From Amblyornis subalaris (lineage: Eukaryota > Chordata > Aves > Passeriformes > Ptilonorhynchidae), in the NCBI GenBank assembly GCA_018881555.1, contig JACAXG010000053.1:4391210-4455209 (forward strand): a DNA stretch of 64,000 nt, written 5' to 3'. This document shows, piece after piece, positions 38,675 through 50,700 of the stretch. Position numbers and translations under genes: made by a program. The notes beneath the pieces are model-generated. The model was given only the letters and a program-made list of their open reading frames with translations. It searched no databases and was not told the origin of the DNA. Position 1 is the first letter of the stretch, and each line of letters opens with the position of its first letter.

Positions 38675-38700
38675 CTTTAAAATACGCCTGTATTTTAAAG
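38675..38700. repeat. Perfect 11-bp inverted repeat with 4-nt loop
   Basis: The left arm ctttaaaatac (38675-38685) and right arm gtattttaaag (38690-38700) are exact reverse complements around the loop gcct. The element also contains the second copy of a direct repeat atacgcctgt (38661-38670 and 38683-38692). The structure could form a stem-loop in RNA or a small cruciform in DNA. It might be a slippage product or the footprint of a small transposon; no further arms extend it. Confidence 0.9.
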
Positions 38701-41336
38701 CTTTCTGCGTAGGACAAGGGAGTGCCTATCGAGGATACTTGGAAAACATCTCTGGCTGCAAGGACTTCTGTCACCTTCTTGGGGAACTTGTCACAAAGCC
38801 AGCTACAGCAACATCTTTGCCTGTCAGTCATGTTGCTGTCAGAAGTATAAACACTGAGNCCCCCCCAACGAGCCAAGCACTTCCCTGGCTGCATCCCATG
38901 AGGCTGTTCAGTGTGCTGGAGGTGTTCATGGAGTGGGAGTGGGGCTTCAGTGCAGTCCTAAAGCCAAAGGACCCCACATGTCCACTTAGCTGTGCAGGTG
39001 AGCGAGCTCCAAGGGTCTTTCTTTCCCTCCCATTCCTATTACAATTCCATTTTCTCCCAATTCTTTTTCTTCTTTTGAACTAAAAAGCCAGGATCACTAA
39101 TAATCCTGTTTATAAATGTAAGTCTCAGAAATTCATGAGCTGCCTGAGTGAGACAGAGCATCTCTTTTGTTTACAGGAGCAAATCATTAGATCTTTGCCA
39201 GACCATGCCTGTTGTGGAGTAGTTTAAAGGGACTTTTCTGGTGACATAAAGGGACAGAATACGTTGAGACACCTGATAATAATGAGGCTGAGCTTATGGT
39301 GGGCCAGCCTGTGCTGACAGAAGAGGACTGCTTCAGAGCATTTGTACTAATGAACTTTCTTTGTGCTCTGCTTGTTTATCTGCTTTGTTCTCTTAAATGA
39401 TGGTGCATTTGTGGATAATTTCCTCCGCTGGTGAGCTACCCCCATCAAGTTGAAAGTTGTCTATTTTTAAAATGCCAGCTGCCTCTCGGATAAAAAAGCC
39501 ACTGCTGATGTACCGTTGCTTGCAATGCATTATTCAAAGTCCTTTTTAGACTCTCTCAAATAAAGAGCTTCATTAATATTTCAGCGGTCGCTGTGATTCT
39601 CTCCAAGGGGGCTCCATTCCTTTTTCTCACTTGACACCCCTGTACTTCTCTGTGCAGTGAAGATGATTGGATTTCGAGTTACCTTTGGTAGAGCGAACTC
39701 ATCGTTTTCTGCAGGAAGTGGGATCTTAGAAGAAAATTTGACCTTGAGATTGGTGCTAAGCAGATACCTGGCATACCCAGAGTCTTACCACAGCCCTGGG
39801 AAATGGGAGTGCCTTGGGAGTGGAGGGGCTANTTTGTGCACCAAACACCAACTGTTGTGCACCATCAGATGGGCTGATCGTTCTAGCTGGCTTTGCTAGC
39901 TTAGAGGGGGATTGGAAAAGGAGAATCAGAACAGGTTGGATTTCTATACATAAAGATTTACTTAATGAGGTTTTTTTGCTGAAANGTTAACTGCTTTTGC
40001 ACTGATCTCAAAACCACACTAAGGCTTATTTTCTTTCTTCTTGCTGTTAGGTACAGAATCTGTGCTAAAGCTGGGCTTTTGAGAAAGAACATAATGATTT
40101 CCTCACTTGAGGTACTGGTGGAAAATCAGTAGCAGGCAGGTCTGGAAAAAGCGGGTTTAGCTCTAAAGAAGAAAGGCTGAGACAAAAAGTACCAATCATT
40201 CTGAACTCACTGCATAAGAGCAGTTTTCTTAATTTGTAGGCTTACTTCTATCCTTGTGATGCCACAATTAGAGACTCCTTTGGCTCGATTGTGCATGACG
40301 GGTTGCGATGCTGGGAGATGGGGATCTAGTGATACAGAGCTGCGTAATAATTTTAGGAGGTAGTTTCTCAATACATCAAGCAATTAAGTGTCTGAAGGGA
40401 AGACAAGCGTTCAAAGCTGCTGCTCACCCGTGAAACAAGAGCGAGAGGGATCATGCTGGCTAAAAATCAGTGCTGCATCCCCTGGGAGCATGAGAGCTGC
40501 AGGCTGGGAGCTGCCCTGCAAATGGAGGCAGCAGAGGAAGGGACGGTGAAGGGGTTAATCTGAGTAGGGTGGGGACCATCAGTTATCAGAGAAATGAAGC
40601 AACCACGAGCATGGAGGGGATTCCCACTGAGGGTAACTGGACACTGTGTTGGCTGCCTAAGGTGTGCCTGGTTTCCATGTCGGGCAGCTCTTGCACTGTC
40701 AGGCCTCTTGTCAGGACGCTGTGCGAGTGCATTTCTGTGGCTTTGCTTGCGAAATACTGGAAATGCTGTGAGCTGCAGTTCCTGAGCATCCAGAAACTTA
40801 AATTCCGCTTTGCTGTTGAAGAAAATGATTGTGACCAGGCTGGTTAAGAATAGCTTGGTGTTTCTTCCCTGAGTCAGCAGTAAAGTGATTCTCGGGACAA
40901 GAAGTAAGTCTTGGGTTCAGGGGGTTTTGTGTTTGGCTTTTTTCTGTTGATGCTGCTGTGCTTTAAACCGTGGTTCATGTTTAGTTACCTTATTCAGCAT
41001 TAAATTAAATTTCCTTTAGTTTCATGAGGTGAATAATAGTACCTAAAAGTCTCAATCCTGTGTTTCCAAGATGTACAGAAGGGTTGCTTATTTCTTTAGG
41101 ACGGAAATAACAGCTGCTGCTCTCAGAAAATAAAGATTTTTTTTCCCCACACACACACTCCACTGGAATCATTCATGACTTTTCCAGTGTGATTTGTTTA
41201 GCATTTAAAAAAGGAGCTTGGCTTGCAAGCTGTTCAGAAGGTACAGGAGAGCATATTGCGTGGTGCTCGGAAGAGGGAGGGGATGCCAAAGCGACACTGG
41301 TGTATTTTGACCGAAATATTGCATCTTACTGGGAAA

Positions 41337-41352
41337 GGGGGGGGGGGGGGGG
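41337..41352. repeat. Homopolymer G16
   Basis: Sixteen consecutive G on the plus strand immediately precede a CpG-rich patch. Long G runs of this kind can form intermolecular or intramolecular G-quadruplexes and are prone to sequencing error, so the exact length is uncertain. Confidence 0.9.
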
Positions 41353-41379
41353 CATTACAGCCAAGTCCAAGTCCAGCAC

Positions 41380-41720
41380 CTCGAGGAGGTCGTGCAGACC
41401 CCGTGGGCTTGCGCTGGGTGGTCGAGCAGCCCAGGCACGGGCTGCAAGCTCCAGCGTCCGTGTGGTGTTTATAACGTGGGGCTGCTGGGGTGCGCCCAGG
41501 CAGCAGCACGGAGGGGTGGCCGGGGCCGGGCTTGCGCCGTGTCCCTGTCACAGCCTCTCCGGCGCCCGCGGGAGATTATCCTGTCACGCGCTCGCAGCCT
41601 GACCTTAATCTTTCTAATACAGGATCGCCCTCCCTGAGAGGGACAATAAACAACCCAGATTTTGCTGCTGATGGTGATGCGGTAAGCAAGCCCGTGGCTC
41701 CGGGGAGGAGGCGCTCGCAG
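41380..41720 (+). promoter_or_regulatory. CpG-rich intronic patch, possible alternative promoter or enhancer
   Basis: CpGs are clearly denser here than in the flanking intron, including ggccggggccgggcttgcgc around 41519-41538 and gcgcccgcggg around 41561-41571. The patch is followed by TGACCTTAA (41600-41608), the reverse complement of an extended nuclear-receptor half site of ERR type (TNAAGGTCA). Together with the exon-like segment at 41623-41681, this could be an internal promoter of a shorter transcript or an enhancer. The role is inferred from composition and motifs only. Confidence 0.3.
41623..41681 (+). other. Candidate cryptic or alternative exon (59 bp)
   Basis: A good acceptor, cttaatctttctaatacag ending at 41622, and a good donor, gcg|gtaagc at 41682, bound a 59-bp segment. 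The length is not a multiple of three. Joined after exon 1 in phase 0, it would hit an in-frame TGA after four codons, so it would act as a poison exon. One other frame is open throughout. No protein family is recognised. It could equally be a non-coding alternative first exon driven by the CpG-rich patch just upstream, or a chance pair of splice-like sites. Confidence 0.25.
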
Positions 41721-44700
41721 GGCGCTGAGACGTGGAGGATGGAAGGAGTGCCCTGGGGAAAACGGAGGAGAGACGCGATTGCATCCTATTTTCCCTGCTG
41801 CGTGTCCATCAGGGCTTTTGGAATTAGCGTGTGCTGGTGGGAAGTTACTCCTTCTAAGGTTGCTTTTCCTGGCCAAGAAATCTTTTCCCCATTACAGTAG
41901 GGCTCCCCGAGGTATTTAGCCTGGCTGTATTTCGCCTGGCCACTGTTTGCTCTTCTAAATCACTGGAGGTCTCTGCTTCTTGTTCCCTGTTCCAGGAGGG
42001 ACGGAAAGCATCCCTTTCCTTTGTGTCCTGGCCCTGTTACCGCCGTCTTTCCCTCAGCAAACTGTTAATTACAATTGAATGTCAGTTCGCAGTCCCTGCT
42101 GTAAGTAGTAGGTGACTTGCTTCTGCACGGGTTGCAGCAGGGTCCCGGCCCGAGGGACCTGTCCCAATGGTGTTTGGAGCTGCTGTTCCCATCTGGTTGT
42201 TGAGCATTTGACACTCATTATTTTACCCGAGTGGTGGCTGCTGGAGAAGCTGGGCCCATTGTGTTTGAGGAGTGACCGATGTAAGAGCAGATGCTCAAAC
42301 TGAAAGATGGGTGCTTGGGTCTGCCTGACCTTGCAAATGGCTTAGCTTGGGAAACAGGAGAAAAATCTCTTCCAAAAGCCCTTGACATTTGCCAATGGTA
42401 AACCTTTTTTCCAACAGAGGAGGCAAGGGCTGTGTGTGGGAGCAGGGAAAAGACAGTGACCAAAAAGCAGAACAGGAGTTCAAATCATCTGGGCAGAGTT
42501 TTGATCCAGTGTCTTAATGGATCAGGTTAGCACAAGAAAATGCCTTTTTGTAGCTTTAGCCAGTTCTTTTCAAAGTTGTGTGTTTTCTGGAAGTGTGCTA
42601 CAACAGTCGGTGTTAGGACTGGTTTACTCCACACACCACCCCAGATTTGGAAGGTTGAGATTTTTATAAAGGGACAAAGCTGTTAAGACTCTTACGGTGA
42701 CATACACGGATCTCTCTTATTCCAGTCCCTTTTCCTTTCCTTCTTCCAAGTCAGCTTTGAAAAAGATCTCCAAGAATTTTTTTTGCTGAGTCCCGCTCCC
42801 GATAGGAAGAAGACTTTCTGCAAGTCTCTCCTGACTCGTATTTGCTCAGAAAGAGACCAGGAGATTTAGTCAGGAAAGCTGGTGTGCCTGGAGGACAGCC
42901 AAGCAAACAGACACACAAATCGGTGCTGCTGATAGAGTGAGACACCGCTAGGAGTGACTCGGAGGANTTGGCTAATACGTCCTGCAGCCACAAAGAACTG
43001 CTCACAGCAGAATGTTGTTGTCAGCAGAACATCTGATGATGCAGTAGGTAAACTTGTTTTTAATGGAAACTGGGAAGTGAGGCTTGGAAAAATGTCAGGG
43101 GCAGCCTTGTAGGTAGAAATTGAATGCTGTATTCTTGGATGTTTGCAAGACTGTAATGATTATTTAAGAGAGTAGAAAGTTAATTTGTTAATTAAGTGTT
43201 CTGTCATCTTGCTCCTCAGTGCCAGCTTGTCTGAGTCACCACTTATCAGTCCAGCCTTCCTTCCTACAAGTGTCACAAGCTTAAGTTTTTACCACAGCTT
43301 GATCTACATGTACTGGAAACTGCACTCTGCTCGTTCAAACCTGTGCAANTATAAGTGTTGCCTGTAGCATGCCCAGTGTGGTTAAAATTACCTCTTTTGT
43401 GGGAAACACGTCAAAATTGGCTTGGATTTTCTTCTGGGAGCAAGCCCTGATGGCATTGCAGAAACACTGTTGGGTTGTAGCAATGGACAAACAGAAAGGG
43501 AGAGNGTTGGCAGGGTTTGGTGGGTCTTTGGGAGCACCAGAGAGCTGAACTGCTGTGCTGTAAAGCAGAAAAATGGCACATCACAGGTGCCTGTAGTGCA
43601 GTGTCTACATTTCCTTCTGGTTTTTGCATCCTTGCCCTGGAGCTGGGGGTTTTGCCAGGCATCAGTGCAGTCCCACGCAGCTGCAGCCTCTTCACAGCCA
43701 AGTTCTCGGTGGAGATCCCAGCAGGGAAAGCTTATGGGAGGCTCAAAAATGTAACTGGGAGCAATGAGAAAATCCACGAAGCATCTGTCATGCCGCCTCT
43801 TGCCTGGACAAATGTCTGGTTTCAAATCTCTTTGGGAGGATGTCAGTTTGGAGCTGAGCTCTCCCAGCTCTGGGGTTCTTTCGGGAGGGATCTCTGGCTC
43901 ANAGTTGCTCCTTGCTTGTGCAGCAGNCAGGAAGGGAGGCCTTCTGCTTCTGAGGCTGCACAAGCCAAGAGGCTTTTGCAGAAGGATGCTGAGGAGAGCC
44001 TCCTTTTCCACTGGCCATCACAGTGGGAGCTGGGCACCTCCTGCCCTCCTTGCTCTGCTGCTCTTGCCAGCTCGTGGCCTCTTGCAAAAGCAAAGTCCTG
44101 CTCCTTTTCGTCTCTGGTATTAGGGGAGGTGTTAGTCAGGTATGTGCACTGCTGATTTACAGCCCCTAAAAGAGCATCAGCAAAAGAGGGCACATGATTT
44201 GGCTAAGTTTGTGGGTAGCTGTCTCGGTCAAAGGCTCACAGTCCGAAAGTTTCTTCAAGACAAGAAGGTGACCCTCCTTTCCTGCAGGCTTTTCAGTCCT
44301 GCCTCCAAGGGCACATCTCACTGGTGCAAAATGGCTCTTTGTGATAAGTGCAGTGACAGTGCTATTACTACACAGTAAATTAGGTCTTGGGCCCGAAATT
44401 AAGCTATTTGGACATTTTGACGTTATTAATAGGAGGGATTCAAAGGCTCTTTCCCTCTTTTCTTTTCCTGCTATTTTCCCGTCTTTGCTTTTACATCTGA
44501 AATGATTTAAAATTGCCACAGATGGACCTTCTGGGCAGAATTATCCAAAACTGGGCAGCAAAAAGAATACCTCCTTGTGCTTGTGCCCATTAGTCTAATG
44601 GGAGTGAGGAGTGAAACTCTTGGCCAGGCTTGGCAGGCATACCTCTGTGCCTGTTTATTTTGTGTCCTGTAGAGCCTTCGCCTTCCATGGGTGACTTGTG

Positions 44701-46724
44701 CCCGTGCAAGGGACAGCTCACTGACCCAGCTGAGCTGAGCTTTCCTGTGCTCAGACCTGGGCTGGGGAAGCCAGTCTGCCTTGCAGAGTCACCAAACNGA
44801 GTGTGCTGCAGAGCATTCCTGAAGGAGCTGGGTTGCAGCTTCCCTGCCCACGATGCCCAGGGTGAGCCAGCTGGGATGCTGTGCAGGGGAAGGCTGGTTT
44901 TCTGTGGATGAATCAGAGGCTGGGTTTTATGGTCGTTTCTTTGCTCCTGCCTCCTCTGGATGCGTGACTGCTGCTGATTCCCAATGTGCACAGGCCATTC
45001 TCCAGAGNTTTATTACCCTCATTTTATGGAAATGCTTGTTGAAATGGAGCTCGTGATGAGATTTGCTTAAGTAAGAGTACCCAAAGCACTAAAATATTAA
45101 ATTATCTTTAAAATAACGTTTGAATCATTAAAAAAGAAGCAGAAAAGAACTTTTCTAGAAGACCTGTAGGTTAAACAGGTGGGAAATCCAATAGTAACAG
45201 CTAAGGANAAGGAAAAAAAATAGTTGTTTTGTTCTGGTTTTCCATCTTTTGTAAGAAATTCCTTCATTTTGCCAAAGATGTATTGCTTACTAGCAATTCC
45301 TGTTGACCTAGAGAACCTCAGACACTGATTGTGCANCTCCTGATGTCTCTGTCTTTTGCTTGTTCTCTGGAGAACCACTGAATGCAGCAGGTGATTGTCT
45401 CAAGGCATTGAGCTCATCTGTGGAGAGGACATGTCAGTGCCNCGGCACAGGCTCTGGCCCACAGCGTCCTGCATTAAATACTTTTGGGAAATGTGGCTCC
45501 CTGACTGTGGTGAGGGGAGGACTGACTGCCTTAGGAAGCTGCACAAATGCCTGGCTGGAAAGTNCAGTTTATCCTCGGTGCACTTCTCTGCAAAACCATG
45601 CTCCCTGGCATAATTTGTCCTTATATGACGAGTGCCATTAGCTTTAATGGTTTGCATAATCAAGTTCTCACATTATCCTGCCCCTCACTGTATTTCACTT
45701 TGCTTCTCATTCTCTTGCGAGCCTAGGAAGGGTGGTGTGTGCTGTTCTGACTGGGAACAAACCTGTGCTGGATNACACAGAAAGAAGTGCACAGGCTCCA
45801 CTTCGCTTGGCCATTTGGCCACCCGAGAAGCAAGGATGATGGGCTTATTAATTTACCCTAAACAACCTCTGGAAGCGTGTTTTACATGTGAAGTATTGTC
45901 AGGGTTCATATTTCTGTTCTCAGGCACTGTCACCATCAGTAAGAAACAAGGGTTGAGACCAGTAAAGGATTTGTNTGATGTGCACCCAGCACTGGGGAAT
46001 AATGGGAGCGTTGGCCTTAGTCCAGGAGAAATGTGACCCAGTAAACTTCTTAAAAGACTGTTCAGTCGCTCTCTTTTATTATGCTGGAGCATACAGGCTG
46101 TGTACAGGATGAATGGCATTTTCATAACTGCTGCCAAGGGAAACATTTTCTATGCTGTGTATAGTAATTTTCTCCACTTTGGGCTGGCAGCAGAAGGGAG
46201 CTGCTCCTCACCTCCTCACAGGGGTGGATTGTAATGGTGGAGCTTGAACTGAACCCTTCACCAGCAATTTAATTCCATCAAGCCCAAGCACAACTTCATT
46301 GCTCTGTATCTTTTGCAGGGGAATCCACCAGCCTTCTGTAATCATAAAGACCTGGAGTGAAATAATAGAGGAAAAAGATTCTTTTTGAAGAAAAGCACCA
46401 CAGACAGTGGATATCTGGATGGGAACAGCTGTGTGGTTGCTTGNCTGGAGGTGCAGTGAGATGCCCTGGCACCTGAGGACTCTGGGCTGCTCTTGTAGGA
46501 CAGCTGGAGCGTACANCTCCTGCCGGCTCCTTCCCCAAAAAAATCCCCAATAACATCAGAAATAGCACAGTGTCTCCAGGTGGGGGGTTTTTAATGCCTC
46601 TAGCCTTTTTTCTAGCCTTTGCCCTTCCCTGTGGTTTATTGCTTTCCCAAAATAGGTTTCCTGGGAAAAAAATTTTCCACTAGATTCATTCTGAAGCCAG
46701 AGTGACAAGCTGTTTATTTATTTA

Positions 46725-46747
46725 ATTGGTTTTATGTTCCAACCAAT
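46725..46747. promoter_or_regulatory. Inverted CCAAT-type motif pair in AT-rich element
   Basis: The sequence attggtt (46725-46731) and its reverse complement aaccaat (46741-46747) flank a 9-nt spacer. Both arms contain the CCAAT core bound by NF-Y. They lie in a 200-bp AT-rich stretch (about 46690-46910) with TTTAATT, TTAAT and TCAATTAAG words. This is a candidate enhancer core. The palindrome is seen directly; the binding is inferred. Confidence 0.3.
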
Positions 46748-47659
46748 AAATTAATCTTCTCTGTGTTTGATTTTTGAGCAAGCAAAGCTAAGAGAAGGGG
46801 GAATGCATACCAGAGATGTGGAGTTCTCTTTTTCNTGTTTTATCAGCTTGCTCTTTAAATAAAAAGCTCAATTAAGCATGCGTTTCTCGTTACAGTCTGT
46901 GTAAATGTGGCACCTAAAGAACATGAACTGGGCTTGAGAATAGTTTGCTGTTCCTGTGCAGCCCATCATTTTCTTTATAAGAGCAGTTCCTGCATATAAT
47001 TATTTTATTCTCTCAGTATGTTTATCTTTTTCGACTTCATATGTGACTCTTGGAGGTTTTCCTGGCATTCTGACAGCCTGAGCTTCCCCAGCACTCAGAC
47101 TNTATTTTTCTCACAAGCTTCTAAAACTGCATTAGNTTTGATTTTTTTCCCATACTTTTTAAATCTACATTTGTTTTTTATGCATCACAAGCCACAGTGC
47201 TCACAGTTGTGTTTACAACCCATCTGCACACAAAACAAGAATGAAATATGCAGGGTTCATTAGTCAGATGTGGTGAATGGCTTGAAATGTTTAATTAAAG
47301 AAAAAACACAAAAGGCTCAGTGNATCAGATGTTCACAGAGTAATAGAGGTGGGGAAAAAAACTTTGTGAATAATCTGCTATTTGAAATGTAGGCTCCCTT
47401 ATTTGCCCACAGTTAGTTCCCACCCATGATTTTTGCAAGGATAATCAGTCAGTAAAAATATATGACATCCTCAACTTTTTATTTCTTATGGAAATTCTGC
47501 TGTGCTAATTATTTTGCCTTTATGGTAGATCTTTTATCCTTAATCTGTTTTAAAGCTATGCATTTCTGGGTTCTACAGTGTACCTTTGATAAGAATGTAA
47601 TGCCCAAATATTTCCTGGGAATGGCATGGTCCTTTCGTCTTAGAACTGAAGCTTTGGAA

Positions 47660-47697
47660 AAGTCTATTCCCACTTAGGAGAAGTCTATTCCCACTTA
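47660..47697. repeat. 17-bp direct repeat, 21-bp period
   Basis: The sequence aagtctattcccactta occurs at 47660-47676 and again at 47681-47697, separated by ggag. The perfect identity suggests a recent local duplication in non-coding DNA. Confidence 0.92.
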
Positions 47698-47763
47698 ATT
47701 TTCACGAACTAGCTTGCAAAGGCAAACTTGTGATATCCTTGCTAATCAGCCCTTGCAAGATCT

Positions 47764-47786
47764 AAAAAAAAAAAAAAAAAAAAAAA
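47764..47786. repeat. Homopolymer A23
   Basis: An uninterrupted run of 23 A is followed by an A-rich segment. No recognisable gene-derived sequence, polyadenylation signal at the right distance or target-site duplication was seen around it, so it is not called as a processed pseudogene. Confidence 0.95.
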
Positions 47787-50700
47787 CCAACAAAGAAAAA
47801 GCAAGTGCTTTACGTCTCTTGTCGTTGCTGTTAAGTTTTGGTGCATCTTTTAAACCTTTCCTGACGATTCATGCTTCTTGTGAGCTTCTCATCAGTGGCG
47901 AAGTTGAACAGAATAGAGGTTATTTCAGCTAATTACAGGGTGACGTTATAGCTTGAAATGGAGGATGAGGAATGAACAGGCACTTGGAGTGCTCTGCCCA
48001 TACTCCCTTCTGTGCAGGCGTGTTAATAGCCGTATCTGTTAGTATATTTTTAAGGCTGTGTTCNGTCTCAATAGGGTGATGTTTGTCTGGGGGCCTCCCT
48101 CTTGGTCTGTTTGTGCCCAGTGTACTTGTGACAATGCCTGCACTGTCTCTGTGCCGTGAGCCGAATGGGTGACTTGTGAAGGGGACTGAGACGTGGGACT
48201 GGGCTGTCAGTGATGCTCTTCATTTGTATGCTGCTCAGGGGGCCGAGCCACCGAGGAGGAGACGTGCCAGAGTGCTTTCCTTACGGGAGCCCCTGCCCTC
48301 TTCAATTTTCCCTTGCACCACTTTGCCCCAGTGAACCTTTCTCTTTCAAGGTGCAATTGCTTCTGCAGCGCAGAGCTGGGCTTTAGGTGATGGAGCAGAT
48401 AGGATGTGCAGTACCTATAAACCAGTGAGTTGTTCTGGGCTGGTTTATTTTTGGCTGTGAAATGTTGCNTTAGGAAACAGAGAGCTGCATTGAGAGCATC
48501 TGGTGCCTGCCCCCTTCCAGGCTGCGAGGGGGGCTTTGTGTGGGCAGAGAAATGTGAAGTATATTGTGGGAGGGTGGCCTGTGCAGAGCTGCCTCTGAAG
48601 CAATAGCNAGTTCAGCTTTTTGGGGAATGGCACATGCCCTTGGAAACCCGTGAATGAGAAGCTCCCAAAGCGCTGTTGTTTTAAATCAAAAAGGCTGGTT
48701 TTGCTCTAAATCTAAAAGTCTGCTTGTTTGAGACCTGACGTGCTAATGCAGTGTGTTTCTCCCAAAATGATGCAGTGATGCATCCTCAGCACTGAGGTAA
48801 TGCACAGACCAGTGCAGCGTCCTCGCCTGCTCTGCTGGTGAGACAGCAGCAGCCTTTGGGGAGGAGGAAAGACATTTTAACAATATGAGATAATTTTGCT
48901 ACTGAATTCTTGAGTANCTTCCTGTTCGATATCTTCTGGGTTTGCTCTGTGGTTTTCTGGAAAGTGGCGGGTGCTGGTTTTGCCTCCTGTCATTTTACAT
49001 CCTTCCTTGCTTTAACTGCAGCAGTTTCCAGGTCTGTTGTGCGATGGTCCCGTTTTCAGGACTGCTGATGCAGCACATCACCACCACAGGAGAGCCCAGC
49101 TGCCCTTCAGCGATTCCTTGTGCCCCACACTGACAGGGCCTGGCTGCTCTGGCTCCTCTCCCGGCAGCCAGTGATCAATGCAAAGTTCACCAGCACCAAC
49201 TTTCACCTCCTGCCATGTGCGCTGTCCCCACCAGCAAGAGAAAGGTCTGACTGTCCTGCTGTCAGCTCCAGCCTGTGCTGCTGTCCACATGCTGGTGTGA
49301 CATTTCTCTCCTCCATCCTTCCTGCAGTTCCCTTTTGCCCTCTGCCCTTGGAGACTCCTGTGTGAANGCGAGATCAAACAGTCACCCTGAAAGGAAAACG
49401 CAGCACGGAGAAAAGGGAATTTTGGTGAGGATTGCAGGTCATATGTCAGGTCGAATCAGTCCCTGATGGAGACAGCAGAGAAAATGTAACACTGCGAGAG
49501 CAAATGTGGTTTGCTGAGGAAAGGTTCGTGGCTGGGTTTGATTGCTTCAGGGTCATCTGCGTGGCTGCCTACAAACCCTCCCTGCACTTAAACTCATGTG
49601 GTGCCAAACTCTTTCAAGTGAGGAAAATGAAGATCAGGAGGAGGTTGCTGGACACTGGCCAGGGCGAGTGCCTGACCGTTTGTGTGAGCCAAGTTGGGAA
49701 CAGGACAAAGCAGCTCCTACCTTGGTATCCCCGGGAGTGCCATGACATGAATGAAGATGCCCCTTTCTTGGACTGTACTCTCATTTTCCTCTGAGCCTCC
49801 CGTTGTCTGCCTGCTTGTCCTGGAAGACAGAGATCTAGGTCTAGATTTAGACAGGCACAGATAGAGTCAGGGGCAGTTACAAACTCCTGGGTATATTCCT
49901 AAAGAAAACTGTTTTCTCCATCCCGCTTGCCTGGTCCTTTTGGTATGTACTGGGAGCAAATGTCTTGCTTTCTTCTTGAGTTTCACCAGCTTTTGACGTG
50001 CAGGTTGATGGCTGTGTTGCTGCCAATATTAGGAAGAGAGGAAATTCTTCTTGAAAAACATTTTGGATGAAGGCCTGTTAATCACAAGAATGTTCAAACA
50101 AATTCAGCAAACACTGTTCCCTGAAGCCATGCTAAACAAACATATGTGATGGCAGAGCAAGCCCTTATCTTCCTGGGCTATGAATGAGTGAAAGTGGTTC
50201 CTAATTTCAAAACAGAGAAAAATAGCAGAAAACTAGTTATTTATTGTATTCTAGTGGGAATGTGGATCCTATGTACAGAGCTAGAACAACCATACGGTAA
50301 ATCCTGTTACCTCTTTCCTTCACCGATGGTGGATGCAGGGAAACAAACTGAAAGGAAGCCACATCACAGCAAGTGAAGCAAGACAGAAATAGGAGCTGGG
50401 CCTGTTTGATGCCTGATTCATTTGGAACTGGGTATCAAAAAGAGAGNTCCCAGCATCCTCTGAACAGAGTAGGGTGATCTGTTGAAGTCCCATAGCACTG
50501 TTTTTCCCATGCATTACACATGTGTTCTTGTTACAGCAATCACCATGTCAGTGGAATTTTCTTACATAATTAGAAGGAGTGTGATCACCTTCAACCCTGA
50601 GAGCAAATGAGCTTCTGCAGCAGCAATTCCCATTCATGTGTGCACTGCATACCAAGGGGAAGAGGAATACAATGGATTTTATGTGTCTAAGCAGAACACA

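Noticed and set aside
43388..44155. Overlapping open frames of over 200 codons on both strands
   Set aside because: Both frames read through ambiguous N codons, show no recognisable domain and no exon boundaries, and overlap antisense. This is probably a chance stop-poor segment of intron 1. A translated database search would settle it.
47764..47786. A23 tract as a possible poly(A) tail of a processed pseudogene
   Set aside because: The upstream sequence encodes nothing recognisable and no flanking target-site duplication was found.
49432..49794. 120-codon plus-strand frame
   Set aside because: No known family motif, no paired splice signals and no supporting promoter. Considered a chance ORF within the intron.
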